Below are positions 1 to 11,475 of a stretch of DNA of 64,000 nt, piece after piece. Source of the DNA: Pyrocephalus nanus (Eukaryota; Chordata; Aves; Passeriformes; Tyrannidae); contig CM076275.1 in assembly GCA_038380795.1 (NCBI GenBank), positions 9,333,001-9,397,000 on the forward strand, in the 5' to 3' direction. Made by a program: the position numbers and the translations under genes. Position 1 is the first letter of the stretch; each line of letters starts with the position of its first letter. The notes under the pieces were generated by a model, which made no database searches, was not told the origin of the DNA, and worked only from the letters and a program-made list of their open reading frames with translations.

Positions 1-3000
1 CAGAACATCGCTTTGCAGCCCGTGTGGGTTTTGATTTCAAATCTCCAGCCCCTTTGGGGCGACACAAACTGAAGAACCTGCGCGTACAACGAGACCAGAC
101 CCCCGGAGGGGTCAGGTCCGAAAGCGTCCCTGGATGTGACACTCAGCCATCGTGCTGTTGAAAAGAAGGAAGCAAAAAGCTTTCATGTTGTTCTATATAT
201 ATGTGGTTCTATCTATAGGGCCTGGTGTGTGCTGATCCCAGCAGAGACGTTCTCCCTGCCTGCCCTTTGGGCGCTTATCGCGGGCCCGGAGGGACACACG
301 CAGCATTATCACCGGGCCAGGCTCGGAGCAGCCGAGTGGCATTTTCCTTTCATGCAGCCACCGACACCAAGCACGGGGCAAAGCATCCCACAGCACCACA
401 GCACAGCCCCGACCCCGCCTGGCAGGCTGGAGGAGCCAGAGATAAGTGGGATACGGGAGTCAGCTCTGATGTTGCAGCAGGAGACAAAGGTCAGGAGCGA
501 TAACATCTGATCAGCCTCGTGGTGTGGGATAAAAATAAAGGGAAGCCCGAGTGGAAGCAAAAGGCTGTGGTGGTCTAAGGTATGGCAAGATGTCATAGCA
601 CCCCAGGGAGACCTTCACTAGATTTGCTTCTCAACTCCAACACAAGTATTTTTAAAGACTTTTCAGGGGCCTCCTGATTAACTCAGCGTTTTGGTGCCCA
701 AAGCACCACTTGGAGGCACACACGTGGCCACAATTAGTTCTGGCTTTGCAGTAGTAACCAAGGTCCACGCTGGAACCATGACATTTTCAACACCAGATGA
801 GCCCAAGAAAGGCTGGAACACTCCTGCCCCCATGGAGCAAGTGGGAATAGCCAGTGGGTGAGGATGTAGCCAGGCAGAATGAAACGGGCAATTGCAAATT
901 CTCCAGGGTTATGATTTAAGCACTTGACACTTACATGAAAGGCTCAAAATCATGACATTGAGAGCAAACTCCAAATCAGAGCCAAATAAAATTAAAATAT
1001 GCTTTTTCAGGTTTGCTACTGTGAAGACCATATATCTGCTTGTGCAGAATATGATAATTTTCATGATCACATGGTGCCAAACTCTTGGAGTTTATTCCAC
1101 ACACTGCTCACACTGAGGGGAGCAGCAGCCCCAGCCCACAGGGAGGGACCTTACCTGGGAGATGAGTGCACTGAACCAAGTGCATTTACATGGACACACA
1201 CAGGCACAACCAGGCAATCTTTTTCAGTGACTTTGCAGAAAGCTGAATAATTACAGACAATAAAGGACTTGAAAATTAAGCACATGTGCTGCATCTCTGC
1301 TAACTTGAGATCTCAGTGGACACCACACTAAGGTCCAGGCCCTAAAACAAATTACATAAAGATCCCAGTCCCTCCCTCAGACTGCAGCTCTCTCTTTATG
1401 TGGAAGAGGATCAAGTCTTGAAGGCTTAGTTACAGTGCTCCAACACAGCCAGAGCATCTCTCTCAGTGCATCATCCGAAGAAATCAGCACAAAGTTCTGT
1501 GACAAAGTTCACATGGTACTGTGACAAAACCAAACCTCAGCTCGGTGGGACTGTCATTTACGCTGTGGCACAGAGCAGCCAGACAATGTTTGTACTATTG
1601 TATATAAGCAAGCAGATAACAAGGAAGTTTTATTTATTCAGTGTAACAGCCTCTGCCTGAACAAGTCCACGATCAGCTGCACTAAACCAGCCCACAAACA
1701 GCTTTTGACAGTAGCAGGATGATGAAAGAGCCCCTGGATTCAGCTTAAGATTTCTCTTCTGGGAGAATCACTCCATTACAAACAGGGAGGCAAAGCAATA
1801 CTAAGCTGATTTCTGTACCCCCTTTCCAAAGAAGAGCCCCACATATTTGCAGACAACTATGCACATGCCCCCTGGATATTCTCAGCCCCCAAAGATTCCA
1901 GCCTGCCTTGCTCTGGGCCACTTGGCCCGTGATAGCAGCCACGCACATTTGGCAGAGACATTTTTAGAAACTTCCAAGCTATGAATTCACCTTTCCATTT
2001 TGGTAAAGCCAGTTATGCGGAAAGCATTTCAAAAGTGCAACTTCAGATACAAACTTAATTTCTCCTCAATTCTCATGGGAGAGGGAATGAATAATATTAC
2101 ACTCCTCATTTATTTTCCCACAGTTATAATATTTTTGTATTTCCTGACACCGTAATCAATAATAAAATAATGATAAGTCAAATCAAATCAATCTTTTCAG
2201 CACAGTTATGCCCATGTTAAAACTGTTTCCAATTATTTTTCTCTAGTCTATGTTCTATTGCAAGTCACTAAGAAGTGACTTTCCTTGGAAACATCTGAGT
2301 AACTGCTTAGGAAGTGACCTTCATGCTGCAGATTTCAGAGATGCACTGGATACCTGGCAGGCACCTGCTCCTGTCCACAGGCTTTTCACTGTGGCCATGT
2401 GGGAACAGAGCCCAGGATTGTATCTGCATCCACAGCCCAGTAACCATGTGCTGGCAACACAGATAAATATCCAACAGCACCATCTGGCTCCTGGTACACC
2501 CACGGTCAACTTCCAGACATTTTCCCTTTTTCCACAGGTGCTCAGAAAAAGCAAAGTGCTCTTAGTGGAATGGGTTGGACTCCACAGGCAGGACCTGACA
2601 TAGACTCCACAAATCTGCAAGCTCTAAACCTCTGAATCCACTGAGGCATCAGAGCTGCCCCATCCTCACTCCCAAGTGGCTCCAGCTGCGCAGCCAAACA
2701 CCCACAGTCCTTCAAATGGTTTCAGCCCCCTCTGCCTGGAGGACACAACTAATGAACCACCACTCAGCTGATGAGTTCATTAACCCACAGCTGCTTGATT
2801 GCTGCCAGCTGCCTGTCTCAGCCCCTGAACTCCACAGCAAGATTTCAGCCTCTTTTTAAACTCGTAATGATTCTTTACTCCTTCTTTTACAGGAGTGTTA
2901 TTCTTCAAAGGAAAAAGATTTTTACTGCAACTGTTTTGTGACAGTAAATTCCACCCTCTGCTTGCAGCGACCACATCTGATACCTGCTGCCTTTAGGGGA

Positions 3001-5190
3001 GGGATGGCCCAGGGAGTAACAGGAGTGCTCCTGCTTGCTTTCATTTGTGTGAACCCTCCATCGCAGTCCCAAGCATTTCTCCAGAACCCTCTTTCTTTCT
3101 TCCTTCTCAAGCACTTGCTGCTTCTGCAGTCCTGGAGTTCCTGGTCTCAGAAGAACTCCAACCCTTGGTCCCCAAGTCATGCCCAAGCCCGAAAGTGCAG
3201 AGGGAACAGAGGCCACCCCCTTCTCACCCTCCCTGATGGCTCTGCTGCACTTTTGAGGGCAGACTTGAAAGGGGAAGCACCTAAGAAAATGCCACTCTCT
3301 TTCAAAAAACCCAGTGTGATGCCACTTTTTTAACCTTCCCAACACAACCTCGGGCACACAGCAGCAAGACCCCAAGACACACCATCCTGTGTGCAAATAT
3401 AACTCCTTCTGCAAACGCAGAAAAACTGCACAGGCACAACTTTCCACACTCCTTGGATCACACAGCAAAAAAACAGGCACAACCACCTCCTCTTCCCCCA
3501 GTGCTTCTCCCACTCACTTATTCAAAAAATAAGACACAAAGTCCTACCTTCAGGCCAGGAGCAAGGTGTGTGGGTGAGGAGCGAGGCAGACACTGCACTG
3601 CAGTGTGGAGGGAGGACGTTTGAGCACAGCCACCCCAGCTGTGGGCTGTAAGGGCTGATTGGGGCATCTCCCCGTGCCAGGAGGGATCCAGGGCACTCCC
3701 ACCAGCTCCGGCTCTGCTCCAGGCCCAGGTGTCTCTTGAGCAACCACTTGATTTGGTTCAGCCCACATAGTAGAGGTGGTGCTTCACCAAATCACCCTTC
3801 TTACCCCAGAGAGCAAGTAACATTTATCTTGCTGTCTCCACTCATTCTTTCTTTTGAGGTCTGTGGCCCATCAGGAGCTTGGATGATTTCTGGCTGCCTA
3901 TGGAGGCAAACGATTCAAGTACCAGGTACTGCAGATCAAGCTGTTGCATCCTGGGCAGTGGAGAGGTATTGCCCTCTTCCAAAAGGACTGGATTATTTTT
4001 TAAATTAAATCCGGATGTAACAGAAAGCAAATATCATAAGGAAGGTCCTCAAAAGCTTTTTTTTGCCCTCAGACTGTTCCAGCAGGTCAAGGCCTGAAAG
4101 CTACAATTTCAGTATCAAGATGACAACCGAGCAAAAACCAAGACACTCAGCAACAGATGTTTCCTTTCCCCCCAAACTCTACATTACAATCCCCACCACA
4201 GAATATCACCCCTTTAAAAACAACCTTTCCTGAAGTTCTCAGCACTGTGAGAAAGCTGCTGCTTTTTTTAAAGGCTGATCTACGTTCAAACACAGAGAGT
4301 GTTTGACCACAATATTTCAGAAGGATGAGACTGTTCTCAAGCTGACTGAACAAAATAAAGCCACACTGCTACATCTGGCCTAGGAGCAGCAAGTCTGTAA
4401 AGAGAATTTTATTGCCTGCTCCAAAGTTGCATAAACCAGCACTGCACTGAGATCTGGTGAATGAGCTACAGTGACAAGATCATCAGTTGGTCACCTCCTT
4501 TCTAAATGCCCCATTGAGAACTGACAACAAAGGTGACCAAGCCTCAAATTTCACACAAACTTACATACTGCAATCTGCTTGATGTCTTATTTCTACATGT
4601 AGCACTCCCTTTTAAAAAAGTTACTTCTCATGACTAAATTAAGGCAGTATTTAACCATTTTGTGAGAATTTCCTAAACAGAATGTCAGCTTTACCAGCTG
4701 GCTCTGAAGAGGCAATGAAACATCAACTTTACTAATACTGCAGTGCAATTTTTGGTACCACAAGGTACTACCTGAACTGTGGTAGTTGGCATTTATGTTA
4801 TTAATTCAAATAAACTCACATTACTAAAGCAAAAGAGATAGGGGAGGTAAAGATTTTACTGAGATCACCTGAATCAAGAAAAACCCCAACTTTCCAATGT
4901 ACAACTTGGCAGCGTTTTGCAAATATAAAGCATTTAGTGAAATTTTGTAATGAAGAGGAACAAAAAGGCTCTTAATTTCAACAGATTAACAATGTAATTC
5001 TCAAATATATTGTGTGAATTAATAGTAACAAATGGGTTCCCATTTTTGCTTTGCCAGAGGAGCAGAGCCAGGCTGCACATGAGCTATGCTCCCAGGAAAA
5101 ACAATCCATAAACAACAACTGCTGTTAATAAGAATTTTTTCACTGGAAGGCTCTTTCAACACATTAGACTTTGTTTTTAAACAAAACTCT
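1..5190. other. Left flank, no gene recognised
   Basis: No exon, RNA gene or CR1 copy could be supported in this 5 kb. All open frames are short and resemble no family I know. The first 600 bases are more GC-rich than the rest and carry several GATA motifs. In mammals NKX2-5 lies beyond BNIP1 on this side, so this is probably intergenic DNA between BNIP1 and an off-window neighbour. That placement is inference from synteny. Confidence 0.5.
270..535. promoter_or_regulatory. Cluster of GATA motifs, candidate enhancer
   Basis: Five GATA-type hexamers fall within 265 bases: CTTATC at 274, ATTATC at 305, AGATAAG at 440, GATAA at 499 directly followed by the E-box CATCTG at 504, and GATAAA at 528. 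Clustering is visible in the sequence; enhancer activity is only a guess. GATA sites are frequent by chance, so confidence is low. Confidence 0.2.
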
Positions 5191-5213
5191 GTTTACATAA
5201 ATACAATAAATAG

Positions 5214-5219
5214 TTTATT
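5214..5219 (-). terminator. BNIP1: BNIP1 distal poly(A) signal candidate
   Basis: AATAAA on the minus strand about 430 nt past the BNIP1 stop, followed by T-rich sequence that could serve as the downstream element. A second AATAAA at 5570-5575, about 80 nt past the stop, would give a very short 3' UTR. Which is used cannot be told from sequence; alternative polyadenylation is possible. Confidence 0.4.
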
Positions 5220-5650
5220 AGTGGAATGTATGTGAATTTCCCTCTTCCATCCTTCCTCTTACTCTCAGCACCTTACACACAGATGCCAGAGCAGTTTCCA
5301 GTCCAAGCCAAGGACAAAAGTTAATTTCAAGGCAAAAAACAATGAGAGGTTTAAAGTTGAGGCTAACACCTCTGAGTGACCAGTTCCTCAAGTGTTTGAT
5401 TTCCCCAAATCTACAGGCGAATTGGCATTTCTTCTTTTCCACACCAGGTTCCACCTGTTTCTTCTCAAATCCTGCTCATTTAAGCTCTTCTGAGGCAGGT
5501 CACAAGCTCCATGGGGACAGCACAAAGTCCTGCCTGCTCTAAACGCTCCTCCAGCTATTGCCATATCCCTTTATTATTTCATTTTAAAGCCATTTCTTTC
5601 TGATTTATCTTTTTTTGTTTTCTTTAATAGTTCAGTTTAGTGTTGGGATT

Positions 5651-8600
5651 TTACAAAAACGGAAAGAGTCTTTTCTTCAAGATATAGAGCACTGTGGCCA
5701 GGAACAGGGCGAGGGCCAGGAAGATGAGCAGCTTGTCCGTCAGCTCCCTGCGGTTGTACTTGGTGATGAGCTTCCGCCCCAGCTGAATTGTCCCAGACAT
5801 GGACTTGAATTCCTCATTTGCTTCCAGGATGGTTCTTGAAGAATTGGCTGAAATTAAGAGGGGGGGGGAGAAAAAATCAGCCAGTTCAAAAACACAAGGC
5901 AAAGTATGTAAGGATGAGATATTTGGCAATACAGAGCCCTCCTGGGTCAGATGACTTGTGGGGAGGCACACATGGACTGTTCTCATGGAAGATGTCACAA
6001 CTCAGTGCTGCTGAGGGAGAAGGCAAAGCAAAACAACAGCACTGAAAAGCTTGAAGATCTACTAAAGTTCCTGAATCTTTAGTTTTTAGGTTGCCAGGTC
6101 AAATCTAGTTCATGTTTTTCAGTCAGTGCTGAGACTTCGCTGGATGCAGAGTGAAATAAGAATGGTGTAAAATAACCACCAACTGAAGAGAGAGAAATTC
6201 CCGGCACAATCAGCAGCAGTTCTGGCAGCAGCAGGACAGGGCAGTATTTGAATATATTAATTGCACAACCAAAACTGCTCCCCCAAGCCAGAGCAGTAAA
6301 TCAGTGTGATTTAGGTGGGCTTGCAGGAAGTGAGAAAGCAGTGTGCAGCAGTAAGAGATCCTTAACAGGATGATAATGATCTTAATAGCCGTTTTTGACA
6401 AACTTAATAATTTTTTGCCTAATAAAAAAACTAGAAGAAAAGTGTGTTGATTAGTCTCAACTTCTCTTTCCCCGTGAGAAAAATAACAAGCAAACAAATG
6501 CCCCAAACTCCTCAGCCTTCCTCCTTTCAAATTACTCCGTGAAAGCAAAAGCCCCGGAATTCCCTTTTTCCTCCACTACAGATGCACAGCCTGCGGGACA
6601 GTGAAAGGTGCACCAGTCTACACTGCCCTGATTGCTGACAGAAAGGTCAAATCCAACATTTGTCTAGTTCACAAAAACAAGCAGAGTAGAAATAAGTCTG
6701 CAATATTTTACAAAACATTTTGTCCCATCCCATCTCATTTCAAGATGCATTTTGATCCAAGTGAAAATAGAAAACTTGTTTCCCAGAGCTAAAGACAAAG
6801 CATAGCCTCCCTGCTCCACAGCCTCAAACACTCACTGCATCCTAGGGAAGGACTTGCTCAGAAAAAAGGAATTCTAACTGCTAACTCAGAACTTGCAGCT
6901 GGGTTTTGAAAATGACCTTTGATAGTTTTTCCCTTGATGAACTCCAAGTGCTGTTCAGTCAGACACAGGGTGAAAAAGTGTCAGCCAAGCTGTCTTTTCA
7001 ACTGGAGAAGGAACACACTGCTTCTGCAGGAACAACCTGTGCCCAGCTGCCACCCTCAGACAGGGCAGAAAGCAGGGAGGGCAAAATTGTGTTATTTATC
7101 CTCATTTTTAAACTGTTCTCCCTTCTGCCCAAAAGCACAGCTAGGAAGAGGCTCAGGCAGCACAGACTCAACTTCTAAATGCTTCATGAATCACCAGTTC
7201 TGACAGGTCACTTGATTTATTGGTTTAGGAGTCTAAGCCAAAGAACTGGGTGAAATCTTGGTTTCACAGTCCCTGATGCACTGCTGACAGAGCAAGTGAC
7301 CTCGGGTTCAAGTCACTTGATCTCCTTGTCTCTCAGTCATCCCAGCTGGAGCCTGGGTGGAAACAGCCTTCCAGCCAGACTCTTTCCTTTGTGTATGGAC
7401 TTGTACCCACGCTTTTATTTTCTCTGCCATTACCAAATCCACGCCAGGACAGTGGCACAGAATAACATCAAACACGCTCTTGGCACTGTGTGAGCTCACA
7501 TTGCTTTTACAACTGCATTTATGTGAAACTAAAACAAAAGCTCCTCATCCTGACCCCTTTTCCTTTTCTTAATTATGAAACAGAAACTCCAACAAACGGC
7601 TCCACACAAAGTACATTATTTCCTGTTTATGTCCAACTGCTACAGAAGTCCTGCTGGACAGTCCTTTAATTATCATTGCAGCATGTTCTCCTACAGCAAA
7701 GCAGGTTTCCACTCTGCTCCACATTTGCCAGTTTGCCTCTCCCTCTCCTGACAGAACTGGCAGAAGATGCTTCCACCACCCAGTCCATGGCCAAACTCCA
7801 CCTGTACCTAAGGTCTGCACGGTCTCCTCGCTCTGCTGCACTTGCTGTGACATCATCCTGCTGATGCTCATCAGACTCTCTGTGATGTTACTTGCACTCT
7901 CTGCCAGGCTTTCCTTCGTAGTCTTCCTGAAAAGGAAAGGGAAAAAGTAAGGCAGGAAGGGACAAAATTGTGTCTTTGGGTACTTTGGGAAAATGCTACT
8001 GCCAGGGAGCCTAGAAAAAAGCTTGGCAACAAACATCTCTGCCAGTGTACAAAAGACAGAGTTCATTTTCACTTGCATAAGAAACTCAGATTATCTTCAG
8101 TAAACAACAACAACAAAAAAATCACAAAATAATAAAGAATCATGGGCCTATATTTCACTACTTATCTGGGACTGTGTAACTTGGAGCTGCTATGGAAGCA
8201 CTCATACAAACTACAACTTTATTATTCTGGGTATCCCATTTGTTGCTTTCAGTACGCAGTTAATATACGCTTAGATCCAGGTCTGCATGTGAAAACAGCT
8301 TGGATAATGATCTGTTACTTGTTTAGAATCTTGACTGGAATTAATGTAAAAGACAGTAAAAAAACTATAAAGGCTAACTTACCCCCTTTTCTGCTTAGAG
8401 ATGCCAAGAAAACCTGAAATTATCACAATCCTTAACAGTTCAAATCTCCACAAAAGGGTAAATGCACTCATCCAACAAAAGCCATGTTCCAGATATAATT
8501 AAGTAACTTTATGTCACTTCCAACTTCCATTTAAAACTAGTGAACACAGCAGGCACTGCTTGATTCTCAGAGTATAGTGGGACAGTCTGATACCTTTGTC

Positions 8601-10241
8601 TTAAGGAGTCTCTTCCTTGCAGCAGCTCATCTTTCTCAGAGTTGTCAATAGCAATTTTGCAGGCCAGGTTTGCCTTCCTCCAAGCTGCCTGGTTGCTGAA
8701 ATCACAAGAACAAAGTGCTGTTACATGACAGGAACACTTTGCAACCACAGACAATTTTCACAAAGCAAACACTACTGTAACTGGGCATTCTTGATACATG
8801 CACGGACCCTCAGAGAATCACAGAATCATTTAGGTAGGAAAAGACCTCTGAGATCACTGAGTCCAATCTGTGATCCATCCCCACCTTGTCAACCAGACCA
8901 GAGCACTGAGTGCCATGTCCAGTCATTCCTCAAACACCTCCAGAGATGGGGACTCTACCACCTCCCTGGGAGTCCTTTCCAATGCCTGACAACCCTTTCC
9001 ATGAAAAAATTCTTCCTGATGTCAAACCTGAACCTCCCCTGGCACAGCTTGAGGACATTTCCTCTTGTCCTGTCCCTTGTTCTCTGGGAGCAGAGCCTCA
9101 CCCTCATCTGGCTCCATCCTGCTGTCAGGGAGTTATAGAGAGTGACAAGTTTCCCCCCGACCCTCCTTTTCTCCAGGCTGAGCCTCCCCAGCTCCCTCAG
9201 CCGCTCACTTTCTCAGTATTACAACGCAGAGTAACAGTACACTGCCCCGACATTCCTCCTCAGCGTATCATTTACGGAGCACGGGAAGAAAGCTGTGCCA
9301 GCTGTTGAATGACAGACTCTCAATCAAATCACCTACTTTGAGCTCAAGCGCTCAAAGGGACAGACCAGAGTTAGGGAGCCAGGACAGGAGACTGGAAAGG
9401 AAGAGAGAGTCATATCCTTTTTATCCCTGACCTCTTGGTATTCAGCAAAACACATCTAGTCAGCAACTGCATTTGCCAAACAGAATCTGAGAGATGCTTT
9501 ACCGATGTCAGACTATCTCTGGCTACAGGGCACTTGGGAACAGCACCGACCCACCTGAGCATTTGTTTCTTGTGGTTCTCCACCTCCCGCAGCAAGGCCT
9601 GTTTCTCCGACTCCTTGTCCTGCTCCTTCGCCATCTGCTCCAGCTCCTTCGGTGGAGACCACAAACACCAGAACCCCATCAAAAACCTGCAACTCCCACA
9701 CCCCAGCCCCGGCCAGGGAGCGAATTCAGAGCAGACTGATCCGGTAGATCCCCAGCCCGGAGCTGGGACCCCCCAACCCACAGCCAGGACTCCCCAACCC
9801 ACAGCCAGGACTCCCCAGCCCTCAGCTGGGACCCCCCAACCCACACCTGAGACCCCCCAACCCACAGCCGGGACCCCCCAACCCACAGCTGGGACCCCTC
9901 TCAGCCCGCGGGCAGCCGCAGGCACGGGTCCAGAGCACTGTTCCCCTCAGTTGCCCCCGGCCGGGGGGACCCTCACCTGGATGCAGCCCCGCAGATGTCG
10001 GAACTTCTCCTTCACGGCGGCGTTGAGCTCCGTGAGGGCGCTGAGAGGCCCCGGGCAGTCCCGGATGTCCTGGAACACAATGGCGCGGTCAGCGCGGCTT
10101 TCCCCCCGCGGCCGCTCCGGGGTAAGCCGGGCCGGGCGGGTGGGCGGGCGGTACCTGCACGGCCGCCTTGATCTCCAGGTCGAACTTCACGATCTCCTGG
10201 TGACAGACCCTCAGCGGCACCGCCGCGGCCGCCGCCGCCAT
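5651..10241 (-). CDS. BNIP1: BNIP1 (Sec20-type SNARE), 6 exons, 229 aa
   Basis: BCL2-interacting protein 1, the vertebrate Sec20: an ER Qb-type SNARE for Golgi-to-ER retrograde fusion, also linked to apoptosis and ER/mitochondrial membranes. Coding exons in transcript order are 10241-10155, 10069-9977, 9646-9555, 8695-8594, 7926-7808 and 5847-5651. All introns are GT-AG and the total is 690 nt including stop TAA. Exon 1 encodes residues 1-29 with the family hallmark [10 protein letters not shown]. Exons 2-4 encode the N-terminal helical and coiled region ([16 protein letters not shown]). Exons 5-6 encode the SNARE motif (about 125-195). The C-terminal anchor is hydrophobic at about 204-221 and ends in KKRLFPFL. 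Human BNIP1 is 228 aa, so the length fits. The chosen ATG lies in the CpG island, has no longer in-frame extension resembling the family, and overlaps a YY1-type motif. CR1 copies sit in intron 3 and upstream of the promoter. Confidence 0.95.
8812..9208 (-). mobile_element. CR1 LINE fragment in BNIP1 intron 3
   Basis: The plus strand opens with the reverse complement of the CR1 3' end (AGAATCACAGAATCATTTAGG) and runs into the CTGAGCCTCCCCAGCTCCCTCA block. The copy is therefore 5'-truncated and in minus orientation. It carries scattered substitutions and no intact reverse-transcriptase frame. Confidence 0.85.
9760..9906. repeat. 21-bp minisatellite, 7 copies, BNIP1 intron 2
   Basis: Seven consecutive 21-bp units of the type CAGCTGGGACCCCCCAACCCA differ at a few positions each. 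They fill nearly half of the 330-nt intron between exons 2 and 3. On the transcribed (minus) strand each unit carries GGG and a run of four to six G. Because 21 is a multiple of 3, the array stays open in several frames and produces spurious ORFs. Confidence 0.9.
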
Positions 10242-10400
10242 CTTGGCAAGGGAGGGCGGGGCGTGGGCGGAGCCACCGAGGGCGCCCCCTGCGGGCGGCG
10301 GGGGGGGAGCCCTGAGGGCGCCATGGCGGGCAGGGCTGAAGGGCCGTGGGGAAGGAGCCGTGCTCGCCCGCGGGGTCCGTGGGGAATGAGGCGCTCCACA
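9960..10400 (-). promoter_or_regulatory. BNIP1: BNIP1 CpG-island promoter and first exons
   Basis: A GC- and CpG-rich block covers exons 1-2 and about 150 bases upstream of the ATG. No TATA box is visible on the minus strand. The sequence AAGATGGCGGC at 10244-10234 matches the YY1 consensus, and its ATG is the start codon, an arrangement common in TATA-less housekeeping genes. The transcription start should lie a few tens of bases upstream, between about 10250 and 10340. Confidence 0.7.
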
Positions 10401-10433
10401 GGGCGTGTGATGAACAGCGGGCTGTGGCAAGTA

Positions 10434-10612
10434 GTAGAGTCGCACAGAATTACACACTGGGCCAGGTTGGAAGGGACCCCATTGGGTCGTCTGGTCCGAC
10501 CTCCCCGCTCGAGCAGGGGCATCCCGGAGCACGCGGTGCAGGGTTGTGTCCAAACAGTACTGGAATATCCCCGGTGAGGGAGGCTCCACACCCTCTCTGG
10601 GCAATCTGTCAC
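10434..10612 (-). mobile_element. CR1 fragment upstream of BNIP1
   Basis: Reverse-complement CR1 3' region: CACAGAATTACACACTGGGC, then GGTTGGAAGGGACCCC and the GTGTCCAAACA block. It begins about 190 bases upstream of the BNIP1 start codon. Its subfamily appears to differ from the neighbour at 10688, because the middle part reads differently. Confidence 0.75.
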
Positions 10613-10687
10613 TTGAAAAGGTGAAAAGCAGCACCTCCCCTGAAACCCGGGAGAATCAGTGGTCACTCCGGGACTGCAGCGGGCTTG

Positions 10688-11035
10688 GAATCACACAACC
10701 ACAGAATCCTTTAGGTTGGAAAAGACCTCCAAGATCATCGAGTCCAACATGGGATGGATCCCCAAGTTGTCAACTTGGCAGGAGCACTGAGTGCCATGTC
10801 CAGTCATTCCTGTAACACCTCCAGGGATGGGGACTCCACCACCTCCCTGGGCAGCCCCTTCCAATGCCTGACAACCCTTTCAGTGAAGAAATTCTGAACC
10901 TCCCCTGGGACAGCTGGAGGCTATTTCCTCTTGTCCTGTCCCTTGTTCTCTTGGAGCAGAGCCTGAACCCCACCTGGCTCCACCCTCCTGTCAGGGAGTT
11001 GAAGAGAGCGAGTTCTCCCCTGAGAAGCTCCAGGT
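10688..11035 (-). mobile_element. CR1 fragment upstream of BNIP1 (second copy)
   Basis: Reverse-complement CR1 starts with GAATCACACAACCACAGAAT, then TTTAGGTTGGAAAAGACCTC, and continues through CCACCTCCCTGGGCAGCC to GGGAGTTGAAGAGAGCGAG. It lies in the same orientation as the copy at 10434, about 75 bases away, so two independent insertions are stacked between CREBRF and BNIP1. Confidence 0.85.
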
Positions 11036-11475
11036 TTACACCCAATACCTTCCTGAGGTGTCTGGGTGGACAGACCCAGAGCGACATTGATCATGAGCAA
11101 AGGGGATGGAGGAACATGAGGTCCCTTCTGTTCCTCCAAAATAAGAGGTAGAGCAATGGCCCCTTGCTTTTTCCTCCCCGGTGCTGTGTCCTGCCTCTCC
11201 TGCCCTCAGACACTGTGGATAAAGGTGTTGGAGACCATTTTCACAGGGACTGCAGGAAGCCAGTCAGACTCACCCGTCCAGCTTCTCCTGCTGGACCCCC
11301 ACGCTGATCCAGCAACTCCAAGAGGCAGCTCTTGGAATGAGAAGGGAAAAACAAGTTCTTTTCTTACCTCTTATCCCTTCCTAAGTAAAGTTCCTGAAAA
11401 TGCCAGAAGACCAAAGGCACTTACTTCAAGAGAGGTGATGCCATTCGCTATCACTCCACACACACAATTTGAGAC
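11036..11475. other. Gap between CREBRF 3' end and CR1 pair
   Basis: About 440 bases of single-copy-looking sequence between the CREBRF cleavage region and the CR1 copies. On the minus strand it begins with a TG-rich tract (GTGTGTGTGG, about 11457-11466) suitable as the downstream polyadenylation element of CREBRF. Nothing else was recognised. Confidence 0.5.

Noticed and set aside
2905..3513. 202-codon minus-strand frame in the left flank
   Set aside because: No recognisable domain and no supporting splice sites or promoter. It was considered because of its length, but length alone in a flank of this composition is weak.
9435..10577. 380-codon plus-strand frame and the 171-codon minus-strand frame with GVPAVGW repeats at 9410-9925
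   Set aside because: Open only because the 21-bp minisatellite preserves frame; the plus frame is antisense to BNIP1 exons, and the minus frame overlaps exon 3 but reads out through the intron.
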